64,000 nt of DNA from Aquabacterium sp. J223 (GTDB taxonomy: Bacteria; Pseudomonadota; Gammaproteobacteria; Burkholderiales; Burkholderiaceae_C). The notes below the pieces were generated by a model. That model was not told the origin of the DNA, did no database searches, and saw only the letters and a program-made list of their open reading frames with translations. Of this stretch, positions 27,297-35,400 are shown in pieces (position 1 is the first letter of the stretch; each line of letters opens with the position of its first letter). The position numbers and the translations under genes were made by a program. The stretch is from the NCBI RefSeq assembly GCF_024666615.1, contig NZ_CP088297.1, positions 3,452,501 to 3,516,500 of the forward strand, given 5' to 3'.

Positions 27297-27325
27297 GCGG
27301 GGGGCGGGCAGCGGTCGGGTCGGTG

Positions 27326-29083
27326 TCAGGCGCGCGCGCCGGCCGCGTGGGCGCCGGTGTGGCGGGCGAAGATGAGGTTGACGTCGCTGGCGTCCATGCG
27401 CCAGGCGGCGCCCGGCTGGGCCTTCAGCGCGCGGTGCACCAGGGCCTGGGCCGACAGGCGGTGCCAGTCCTCCGGCACGCGCTGGCCGTTGGCCACCGCC
27501 AGCACCTTCAGCTTGTGGCGCAGCAGCGCGTCGACCGCCGGGGCCAGCTTCACCGCCTCGTCGAGCTTGGACAGCACCACGCCGCGGCACTGCGCCGCGC
27601 CCCAGGCCAGGATGACGTCTTCCAGCGTCTCGCCCTGGGCGGCGGCGTTGAGCACCAGCACCTTCTGGATCGAACGGTGGGCCAGCATGTCGAGCAGCTC
27701 GCGGGTGCGGCTGTCGCGCTGGGCCATGCCGGCGGTGTCGATCAGCACCATGCGCTTGGCCGACAGCAGTTCCAGCAGGTCTTCCAGCGAGGCACGGTCG
27801 TGCGCGGTGTGCACCGGCACGCCGAGGATGCGGCCGTAGGCCCGCAGCTGCTCGTGCGCGCCGACGCGGTAGGCGTCCAGCGTGATGAGGCCGAGGTTGG
27901 CGGCGCCGAACTTGGTGGCGAAGGCCGCGGCCAGCTTGGCGGTGGAGGTGGTCTTGCCGACGCCGGTGGAGCCGATCAGCGCGTAGACGCCGCCCTGGTC
28001 CTCCAGCGCCGGTTCCTGCTCGCCGGCGACGAGGTTGCGCGCCAGCACGCCGGCGGCCCAGGCGGCCTCATCGGGCGCGTCCATCGGCAGGCTCTCGGCC
28101 AGCTTGCGCACCAGGCCGGGCGAGAAGCCGTCGTCGAGCAGCTTCTGCGTCAGGCGGGCCTGCGCGGGATGGCGCTGCAGCTTCTCCATGAAGGCCAGGG
28201 CGCCGAAGCGCTCTTCGATCAGGCCCTTCATCGAGCGCAGCTCGTGCAGCATCTGCGCCGCGTCGCGGCGGGTCTCGGCCTGCGCGGCGGGCGCCACGGC
28301 GGGCGCCGGTTGAACGGGCGCGGCCTGCGCGGCGGCGGCGATCTCGTCGCGCAGCACCGGCGGCTGGCGCAACGGCTGCGGCCGGGCGGGCGGCACGGGC
28401 CGGCGCGCCGGGGCGGCGGCGGTCTCGGCGCGGCGCGGCGCGGCGTGCGCCGCGTCGGCCTCGAGCAGGGCCTGCTCGTCGAGGAACTCGTCGAAGGCGC
28501 TGGCCACCGGCGCCGCCGTGGCCGGCTCGAAGCGCGGCTCGACGCGGGCGGTGGTCGGCAGCGGCGCGTCGTCGAAGCGCGGCTCCTGGCGCTCGGTGCG
28601 CGAACGGGGCAGCGCGGGCCGGTCTTCCAGGCGCGCGTCGAAGGCCGATTCGGCGGCGGTGCGACCGTCGTCGACACCGGCCATCTCGGCCCGGCGGCGG
28701 CGCAGCATGCGCTCGCGCACATAGTCCTGGAACGACAGCGTGCTCATGGCCAGCTGCTCGACGTCGGTCTCCACCGGCTGCTCGGTCGCCGGCTGGCGCG
28801 GCCGGGTGATCACGGCCTTCAGCGCGGCGGCGGCGCTGCGCCGCGGCGGGGCGACGTGGCGCTCCTCCTCGGCGGTGGCGGGCTGGGCGGCGGGCGCGTT
28901 CACCACCGGCGCGCTGGCGGCCACGCGTTCGATCTGCTGCAGGCCGTCCGGCGCCATCGCCAGCACCTCGACGCCGTCGGCGCAGGGCTTGGTGGACAGC
29001 ACCACCGCCTCGTCGCCGAAGGCCTGGCGCACCAGGTTCAGCGCGTCGCGCGAGGTGCGGCCGGTAAAGCGTTTGACGTTCAT
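27326..29083 (-). CDS. flhF: flagellar biosynthesis GTPase FlhF (585 aa)
   Basis: FlhF is an SRP-type GTPase that marks the cell pole for flagellum assembly. The N-terminal MNVKRFTGRTSRDALNLVRQAFGDEAVVLS is the family signature. A long low-complexity Ala/Arg/Pro linker runs to about residue 290. The NG domain follows with P-loop GSTGVGKTTSTAKLAA, LITLDAYRVGAHEQLRAYG and DTAGMAQRDSR. It is the first gene of flhF-fleN-fliA-diguanylate cyclase. A partially matching sigma-28-like box (TTAAGT ... GCCGGAAC) lies upstream at 29303-29329 but is weak. Confidence 0.95.
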   Translation of the reverse strand: MNVKRFTGRTSRDALNLVRQAFGDEAVVLSTKPCADGVEVLAMAPDGLQQIERVAASAPVVNAPAAQPATAEEERHVAPPRRSAAAALKAVITRPRQPATEQPVETDVEQLAMSTLSFQDYVRERMLRRRRAEMAGVDDGRTAAESAFDARLEDRPALPRSRTERQEPRFDDAPLPTTARVEPRFEPATAAPVASAFDEFLDEQALLEADAAHAAPRRAETAAAPARRPVPPARPQPLRQPPVLRDEIAAAAQAAPVQPAPAVAPAAQAETRRDAAQMLHELRSMKGLIEERFGALAFMEKLQRHPAQARLTQKLLDDGFSPGLVRKLAESLPMDAPDEAAWAAGVLARNLVAGEQEPALEDQGGVYALIGSTGVGKTTSTAKLAAAFATKFGAANLGLITLDAYRVGAHEQLRAYGRILGVPVHTAHDRASLEDLLELLSAKRMVLIDTAGMAQRDSRTRELLDMLAHRSIQKVLVLNAAAQGETLEDVILAWGAAQCRGVVLSKLDEAVKLAPAVDALLRHKLKVLAVANGQRVPEDWHRLSAQALVHRALKAQPGAAWRMDASDVNLIFARHTGAHAAGARA

Positions 29084-29420
29084 GCGGTGTCTCCGGTGCA
29101 GGCGGTTCGGTGGTCGCCGCCGCGCAGGACGGGTTGGCCGGTCGACGAGGCGACCGATGCGGGACAGTGTCCGCTCGCGACGCCCTGCCCCATGCCGCGA
29201 TCAGCCGGCGCAAGGCGGCGCTTTTGACCCCGGCGGGGGACGGTGGCGAAGGGAACGGCGAGGCAGGACACGGACGGCAAGGAGGTGAGGACCTTGCGGC
29301 CATTGTTCCGGCCGGCCTGCGCGACTTAAGCGGGATAAGCGGAGGAAAAGACCGCCTCTCCCGGCGCGCGGTCGGCGCCGCCGCGCGGCGGTTCCCGGCG
29401 GCAGGCCGCCCGGCGCGGGC
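29084..29420. other. 337-base gene-free stretch upstream of flhF
   Basis: The stretch separates flhF from the PilZ gene, both read leftward, and should hold the flhF operon promoter. I see only a weak TTAAGT-N11-GCCGGAACAA match at 29303-29329 on the minus strand and G/C-rich sequence elsewhere. No small gene with a convincing start is evident. Confidence 0.4.
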
Positions 29421-29813
29421 TCAGCCCCCGGCGGCGGGGGACGGTGCCGGCGTGGTGGCGGCGGTGCCGATCAGGGCTTCCAGCAGCCGTCGGTGGACGA
29501 GGCTGATCGACCGGATGTGCACGCCGGTCTCGAACTCGCGGCGGGTGAAGTCGCTGTGGCACAGCGAGACCTCGGCCTCGATCACCCGAGCGCTGCGACC
29601 GCCGGCGACGTGGACGAACACCCGGCCCTGCAGCACGTCGCGCGGCAGGGGCGTGGCATGGCGCAGGCCGAGCCCGTCGCCGCAGCCGTCGACCACCCGC
29701 ACCGCCACCGGCGAGCGGGCATCCAGCTGCAGCAGGCCGTGCAGGGACAGCGGCACCCGGGGCGCGGTGCGGCGTTCGACGGACGGGAGGGGGGTGGAGG
29801 CGCCGGTCGTCAT
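29421..29813 (-). CDS. PilZ-domain protein (130 aa)
   Basis: A single PilZ domain, a c-di-GMP receptor fold. ERRTAPRVPLS near the N-terminus gives the RxxxR arginine pair. The second ligand motif, normally D/N-x-S-x-x-G, reads DGCGDG with Cys in place of Ser, so binding may be weakened. ATG at 29813 is preferred over a TTG 36 bases upstream. It lies between the flhF operon and rdgC on the same strand, near a cluster of c-di-GMP and motility genes. Target process unknown, motility being likely from context. Confidence 0.75.
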   Translation of the reverse strand: MTTGASTPLPSVERRTAPRVPLSLHGLLQLDARSPVAVRVVDGCGDGLGLRHATPLPRDVLQGRVFVHVAGGRSARVIEAEVSLCHSDFTRREFETGVHIRSISLVHRRLLEALIGTAATTPAPSPAAGG

Positions 29814-29993
29814 GGCTGGCGGTGGCGCACGGCCGGGGGCGAAGGGCAACAGGGCGACGACACGGGCAATGGCGGGATCACAGGGGAGCGGAAGCGGTGC
29901 GACCGAGTATGCCGGGGGGCCTGCGGGGCGCCAATGCGCCCCAACCGTCCACCGCCCCCGAGGCGGGGTAGTGGTTCCTCGCCGGCGTCGGCG

Positions 29994-30971
29994 TCAGAAC
30001 GGCACGGAGGCCAGGTCCTGCGCCGCGTCGGCCGGTGGCCGGTCCGCCGAAGCGGCCGGTGCCGGCGACGCGGCCGGTGGCGGCAGCCCTTCGCCACCCA
30101 GCGCCAGCACCAGGTCGGGCAGCAGGCGCGACAGCTCGCCGGTGACCAGCGCCGCGTCGGCGTCGAAGCCGCCATCGTCGTCGTGGCCGTCGAGCGCCGC
30201 GTCGAGCAGCTGGATGCGCTTGAGCGCCAGCCCCTCGGTGAGCACGAAGGAGACGCGCTCGTCCCAGGTCATCGCCAGCTGCGTCGGCCGCTTGCCTTCG
30301 GCGATGTGGGCCACCACCTCGTCGAGGTCCAGCGTGTGGCGGGCGTAGCGCACGGTGGCCTTCTCGCTGTCGGGCTGGCGCAGTTCGCAGTCGCGGTCGA
30401 TGGTGAAGCCGGGCGGCGCCTCGCGGGCGGTCAGCCATTCGGCCATCGCGGCGCCCGGCGACACCTGCGTCTGCAGCGGCTCGATGCGCAGGCCGGTGCC
30501 CAGCGCCTCGCGCAGCAGGCTCAGCAGCGCGTCGGCGCGGGCCGGGCTGCCGGCGCCGACCACCACCCGGCCGCTGTCCAGGCTGACCCAGACCCAGTGG
30601 CTGGAGGTTTTCGGGAAGGCGCGCGGCAGCAGCGCGTGCACCACCTCCTCCTTGAGCTCCTTGCTGCGCTTGCCGCGCGGCCGGCGGCCGGTCTCGCGCT
30701 CGACCGCGTCGAGCCGGGCCTCGAGCTGCTCGCGCACCACGCCGGCGGGCACCGCCTTGCGCTCGTGGCGCAGCAGCAGCAGCCACTGGCCGGCGACGCT
30801 TTCCAGCAGCGGGCCGTGCGGCTCGCCGCGCGGCGGCACCCAGCCCATGGCCTGGGCCTCGGAAGGGCCGCAGCCGGCGAAGCGCTGCGACTGCAGGCGT
30901 TCCTCGACGGTGGCCAGCGTGGGCGCGGCGTCGGCCACGGCCAGGGAGAAGACAAGGGCGTTCTTGAACAT
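29994..30971 (-). CDS. rdgC: recombination-associated protein RdgC (325 aa)
   Basis: RdgC is a ring-forming DNA-binding protein that restrains RecA. MFKNALVFSL starts the family, GWVPPRG, KRSKELKEEVVHALLPRAFPK and KATVRYARHTLD are typical. ATG at 30971 is the conserved start; the frame is open 51 bases further up without similarity. The last 40 residues are a Pro/Ala-rich tail. It is divergent from the small secreted protein gene, with 146 bases between. Confidence 0.93.
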   Translation of the reverse strand: MFKNALVFSLAVADAAPTLATVEERLQSQRFAGCGPSEAQAMGWVPPRGEPHGPLLESVAGQWLLLLRHERKAVPAGVVREQLEARLDAVERETGRRPRGKRSKELKEEVVHALLPRAFPKTSSHWVWVSLDSGRVVVGAGSPARADALLSLLREALGTGLRIEPLQTQVSPGAAMAEWLTAREAPPGFTIDRDCELRQPDSEKATVRYARHTLDLDEVVAHIAEGKRPTQLAMTWDERVSFVLTEGLALKRIQLLDAALDGHDDDGGFDADAALVTGELSRLLPDLVLALGGEGLPPPAASPAPAASADRPPADAAQDLASVPF

Positions 30972-31117
30972 CGGATCGCGCGGGGCGCCCGCCGCGCCGG
31001 GACGGCGGACGGGCCTGGCCAAAGGGCGCGGATTCTAGAGGGCGGCCGTCGGCCGGCCGTCCCGCCAATGGCCATCGGTTTGACAGGGCCGGTGCACGGT
31101 GCGAGGCTGCCCGCACC

Positions 31118-31825
31118 ATGCACGCCGTCCTGCCCTCACGCCCTGCCGCTCTGTGCGCGGCGCACCTGGTGGCGCCGCTGGCGCTGGCCGCCGCGCTGCT
31201 CGCCGCCCTGCCCGCCGCGGCGCGCGACGGCGTGCGCAGCTGGCACGGCGGTTCGCGCGGTGGGCCGGCCGCGGTCCGGCCCGGGCCGCCGCCCGCGTTC
31301 GTCCACCGGCCGGGCTGGGGCGCCGGGCCGGGCTGGGGCGCACCGGCCTGGCGGCCGCCGGCGCATTACCACCGGCCGTGGCCGGTGTATGGCCACCGCC
31401 CCTGGCCGGGCTACGGCTGGGTGGTGCCGGTGCTGCCGGTGGCGGCCGCCACGGTCTGGATCGGCGGCTCGCCGTACCACCGCTGGGGCGGCGGCTGGTA
31501 CGCGCCGCTGCCGGGGGGCGGCTACCAGGCGGTGCCGGCGCCGCCCGGGGTGGTCGAGGCCGTGCCGCCGGGGCCGCCGGACCCTCGGGTGACGCCGCGA
31601 TTCGGCCAGTCGCCGGTGCAGGCGGAGGTCGACATCCAGGACTGCAACCGGCTGGCCGCGCTGGACGCGGCGGCGCAGGCCGATGCGCAGGAGTTCCAGC
31701 GCCAGGTCGCCGCCTGCCTGGACGGCCGCGGCTACACGGTGGCGCCGGCGACCGCCGCGCCGCAGGCCGCCGCGCCCGCCGCGACGGCGCCCGTTCCACC
31801 GGCCGCGCCGTCGCCCGCGCCCTGA
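31118..31825 (+). CDS. small secreted Pro/Gly/Trp-rich protein (235 aa)
   Basis: No named family recognised. A signal peptide (about 1-37, ending LPAAARD) is followed by a Trp/Tyr/His/Gly/Pro-rich segment with repeated RPW-PxY-GHRPW-PGYGW motifs (about 85-105), a short hydrophobic strand VLPVAAATVWIGG, and then a region with two cysteines (CNRLAALD ... VAACLDGRGY) like the small cysteine motif found in many Burkholderiales periplasmic proteins. The tail is Pro/Ala-rich. It converges with the Hpt-like gene. Likely envelope-associated; function unknown. Confidence 0.65.
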   Translation: MHAVLPSRPAALCAAHLVAPLALAAALLAALPAAARDGVRSWHGGSRGGPAAVRPGPPPAFVHRPGWGAGPGWGAPAWRPPAHYHRPWPVYGHRPWPGYGWVVPVLPVAAATVWIGGSPYHRWGGGWYAPLPGGGYQAVPAPPGVVEAVPPGPPDPRVTPRFGQSPVQAEVDIQDCNRLAALDAAAQADAQEFQRQVAACLDGRGYTVAPATAAPQAAAPAATAPVPPAAPSPAP

Positions 31826-31838
31826 CGCCGCCCCGGCC

Positions 31839-32313
31839 TCAGGCCAGGCCCAGCCGCAGCGCGGCGTCGTCGCGGGCGGCCGACCGCAGCTCGGCGAGCA
31901 GCCCTTCGGCGCGGCGCTCGATGACGTCGAGCAGCGAGGCGACGGCGGCCAGCTGGCCGGTCTCGCGCAGCTGCTCCACCGCCGATTGGCAGAGGTCGGC
32001 GACCAGGCCGCCCTTCTGCAGGTGGCAGTAGCCGGCCAGCGCCCGCACGCTGTCGAGCACCGCGGCCGCGTCGCCACCCAGGCGGCGCGCGCGCAGCTCC
32101 TGGAGCTGGCGGGCGATGCCCAGGCCGGCCCCGACCAGCACCTGCTCCAGCAGGCCCTGCCGGCCCTTGGGATCGAGGTGTCCGAGGCGCTGCAGCACCG
32201 GCTCGTCGAGCAGCCGCTGCGCACGCGAGCGGCGCAGGCGCAGGTCCTCGCCGGTGACGCGGCGCACCGTGCGGGTCAGCCAGGGACGCAGGGAGGCGGG
32301 GGGCGGGGATCAT
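31839..32313 (-). CDS. all-helical Hpt-like protein, frameshifted near its start (157 aa after repair)
   Basis: The body is a helical bundle of about 140 residues (LDSVRALAGYCHLQKGGLVADL, then QLRETGQLAAVASLLDVIERRAEGLLAEL) that resembles a histidine phosphotransfer domain, but the phosphoryl histidine of AHxLKG is missing (RALAG). As read, its frame starts at a GTG at 32267. A better start, ATG at 32313 preceded by GAGGAG at proper distance, is in another frame. Removing one base from the six-G run at 32298-32303 joins them (MIPAPASLRPWLTRTVRR). It is the next leftward gene after the giant repeat gene. Hpt assignment is tentative. Confidence 0.55.
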
Positions 32314-32430
32314 CGACGGCTCCTCACGGCCCAGCACGTCGGGCCGTGAGCCCATTCTGCGGTGGGCCCGGCGACCGCCACGCCCCATGAGCCGGGGGCC
32401 TGGGGCCCCGGCAGGCGTGACAAAAGACAA

Positions 32431-32465
32431 GGCCCCGGCGGCCGCCTCGCGGCGCCCCCGGGGCC
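32431..32465 (-). terminator. rho-independent-like terminator after the giant repeat gene
   Basis: On the minus strand a CCGGGGCC-type 8-bp stem (32431-32438 with 32458-32465) stands about 32 bases past the giant gene stop and is followed by TTGTCTTTTGT. That is a reasonable intrinsic terminator and separates the giant gene from the Hpt-like gene. Confidence 0.6.
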
Positions 32466-32496
32466 CGTCAACCCCCTCACCCTCTCCTTGTGTGCG

Positions 32497-35400
32497 TCAG
32501 ATCAGCGGCAGGTGCTTCTGTTCGTCCGGGTTCAGCAGCGCCTGCCGGTCGACCAGCGTCGCCTGCGCGGTGCCCGCCGCCGGCGCCGGTGCGGCGGCCG
32601 GTGCCGGGCTCGCGCCCAGCACGTCACCGGTCGGCGCCGACAGCAGGTCGGCCAGGGGCGGCGCCGCCGGCGCCGTGTCCTTGGCGAACCAGACGTCGGC
32701 CACCTGGTGGCTCTGGCCGTCGGCGGCGGTGTAGCTGCCGACCAGGCCCAGCAGGTTGCCGTTGTCGGTCTGCGTGCCCTTCTGGTGGGCCAGCCCGATC
32801 TCGGTGATGCCGAGGTCGACCAGGCCCTTCAGCTCGCCGATGTCGGTCTTGCCGTCGTGGTTGCCGTCGACCCAGACCTTGAGCTGGTTCCAGTGCTCGT
32901 CCTTCGCGTTGAGCACGCCGTCGTGGTTGCTGTCCTCCAGCGCCATGGCGGCGTAGCCGTTGCCGACGCGCTGGCCGGCGGCGTTGAGCGTGCCGCCACC
33001 GAACAGCTCGCGGCCGTCGTTGATCACACCGTCGCCGTTGCGGTCCATCACCAGCAGGCCGTCGCCGGCGCCGACCCAGCCGACCTTGTGGGTCGAGCCG
33101 GTGGCGTTGACGTCGAAGTGCACGCCCTGGCCGGCGGCCAGCGTCTGCACGCCGTTGCCGTCGAGGTCGAGCACGATCGGCGTGGCGCCGACCATGGCGT
33201 CGATCTGGCCCGGCGCCGTCATCGCCGCGATGTCCTCGGTCTCGAAGGCCGAGACCTGGGTCATGTCCATCGCCGCGATGTCGCGGGTCTCCAGCGAGAA
33301 GGCCTGCTCGGTGGTCAGGGCCACGATCTGGTCGGTGGTCAGGCCGTCGATCTGCGCCGTGGTGAAGGCGACGATGTGGGCCGTCGTCAGCGCCTGGATC
33401 TGGTCGGTCGTCAGCGCATGGATCTGGTCGCTGCCGAAGGCGGCGAACTGCGCCGTCGTCAGCGCCTGCAGGTCGGCCGTCTCCAGCGCCATCACCTGGT
33501 CGGTGGACAGCGCATGCACCTGGGCGGTGGTCAGCGCGGCGACCTGGTGGGTCTCCAGCGCGTTCAACTGCTCGGTCGTCCACTGCGAGATCGAGGTGGT
33601 CGACAGCGCCCGCAGGTCGGCCGTCTCCAGCACCGAGATCTGCTCGGTGGTGAAGGCGTCCACCTGCGCCGTCGTCAGGCCGGCGAACTGGGCGGTGGAC
33701 AGCGCCACCACCTGGGCGGTGCCCAGCGCCGCCACATCGGCCGCGTCGAGGGCCCGCAGCTGCGCGGTGTTCCACGCCACCAGGTCGGCGGTGTCGATCG
33801 CGCTCACCTGGTCGGAGGTCAGCGCCGCCACCTGCGCGGTCGAGAACGCGGCGAACTGCGCCGTGCCCATCGCCTGCAGGTCGGCGGTCTCCAGCGCCGC
33901 CACCTGGTCGGTGGACAGGCCCTGCACCTGCGCCGTGGTCAGCGCCGCGGCCTGCGCGGTGCCCAGCGCGTTGAGCTGGTCACTGCCCCAGGCGCGCAGT
34001 TCGGCCGTGGTCATCGCCCGCAGGTCCTGCGTCTCGATGGCGGCGATCTGGTCGGTGGTCATGGCGGCCACCTGCGCGGTGGTCAGCCCGGCGAACTGGG
34101 CCGTGCCGAGCGCGCGGATCTGGTCGCTGCCCAGGGCGGCGAAGTCGGCGGTCTCGATCGCCCGCAGCTGCGCCGTGCTGAGCGCGGCCAGGTCGGCCGT
34201 CTGCAGCGCCATCACCTGGTCGGAGCCCAGGGCCTGCAGCTGCGCCGTGGTCAGCGCCGCCGCCTGCGCGGTGGTCAGCGCCTGCAGGTCGTCGGTCTGC
34301 ATCGCCGCCACCTGGGCGGTGGTCAGGCCGGCCACCTGCGCGGTGGTGAGCTGGCTCACCTGCAGGGTGGTCAGGGCGTTGAGCTGGTCGCTGCCGAGCG
34401 CGCCGAGCTGGGCGGTGGACAGCGCCCGCAGGTCGGCCGATTCCAGCGCGATCACCTCGTCGGTGGTCAGGGGCCGCGATCTGCGCGGTGCGCAGCGCGG
34501 CGACCTGCGCCGTGGTCAGCGCCGCCAGGTCGGCGGTCTCCAGCGCGACGATCTGGTCGGTGGTCAGGCTGGCGACCTGGGCGGTCGTCAGCGCGGCCAC
34601 CTGCGCCGTGGTCAGGGCGCGCAGGTCGTCGCTTTCAAGGGCGGCCACTTGCGCGGTGGTCAGGCCGGCCACCTGGGCCGTCGTCAGCGCGGCGGCTTCC
34701 GCCGTCGTCAGCGCGACCACCTGGTCGGTGGTCAGCGCGCGGACCTGCGCGGTGGACAGCGCCCGCAGGTCGGCCGTCTCCAGCGCCTGGATCTGGTCCG
34801 TCGTCAATGCGGCCACCTGGGCGGTGGTCAGCGCCGCGGCCTGCGCCGTCCTCAGCGCCACCACCTCGTCGGTGGTCAGCGCCTGGATCTGCGCGGTGCC
34901 GAAGGCGCGCACCTGCGCCGTCGTCAGCGCGGCGACGTCGGCCGTCTCCAGCGCGGCCACCTGGTCGGTGGTCAGCGCGGTCACCTGCACCGTGGTCAAC
35001 GACGCGATCTGTGCCGTGGTCAGGGCGCGCAGGTCATCGCTTTCCAAGGCCGCCACCTGCGCGGTGGTCAGGCCGGCCACCTGCGCGGTGGTCAGCGCCG
35101 CCGCCTGGCCGGTGGTCAGCGCGATCACCTGGTCGGTGGTCAGCGCCACCACCTGGGCGGTGCTCAGGGCGCGCAGCTCGGACGAGGTCAGCGCCACCAC
35201 CTGGTCGGTGGTGAAGGCGGCGACCTGCGCCGTGGCCAGGCCGGCCACCTGCGAGGTGGTCAGCGACGACACCTGGTCGGTGGTCAGCGCCTGCACCTGG
35301 TCGCTGCCGAAGGCGCGCAGCTGCGCGGTCGACAGCGCCCGCAGGTCGGCGCTCTCCAGCGCCTGGACCTGGTCGGTGGTGAACGCGGCCACCTGCGTGG

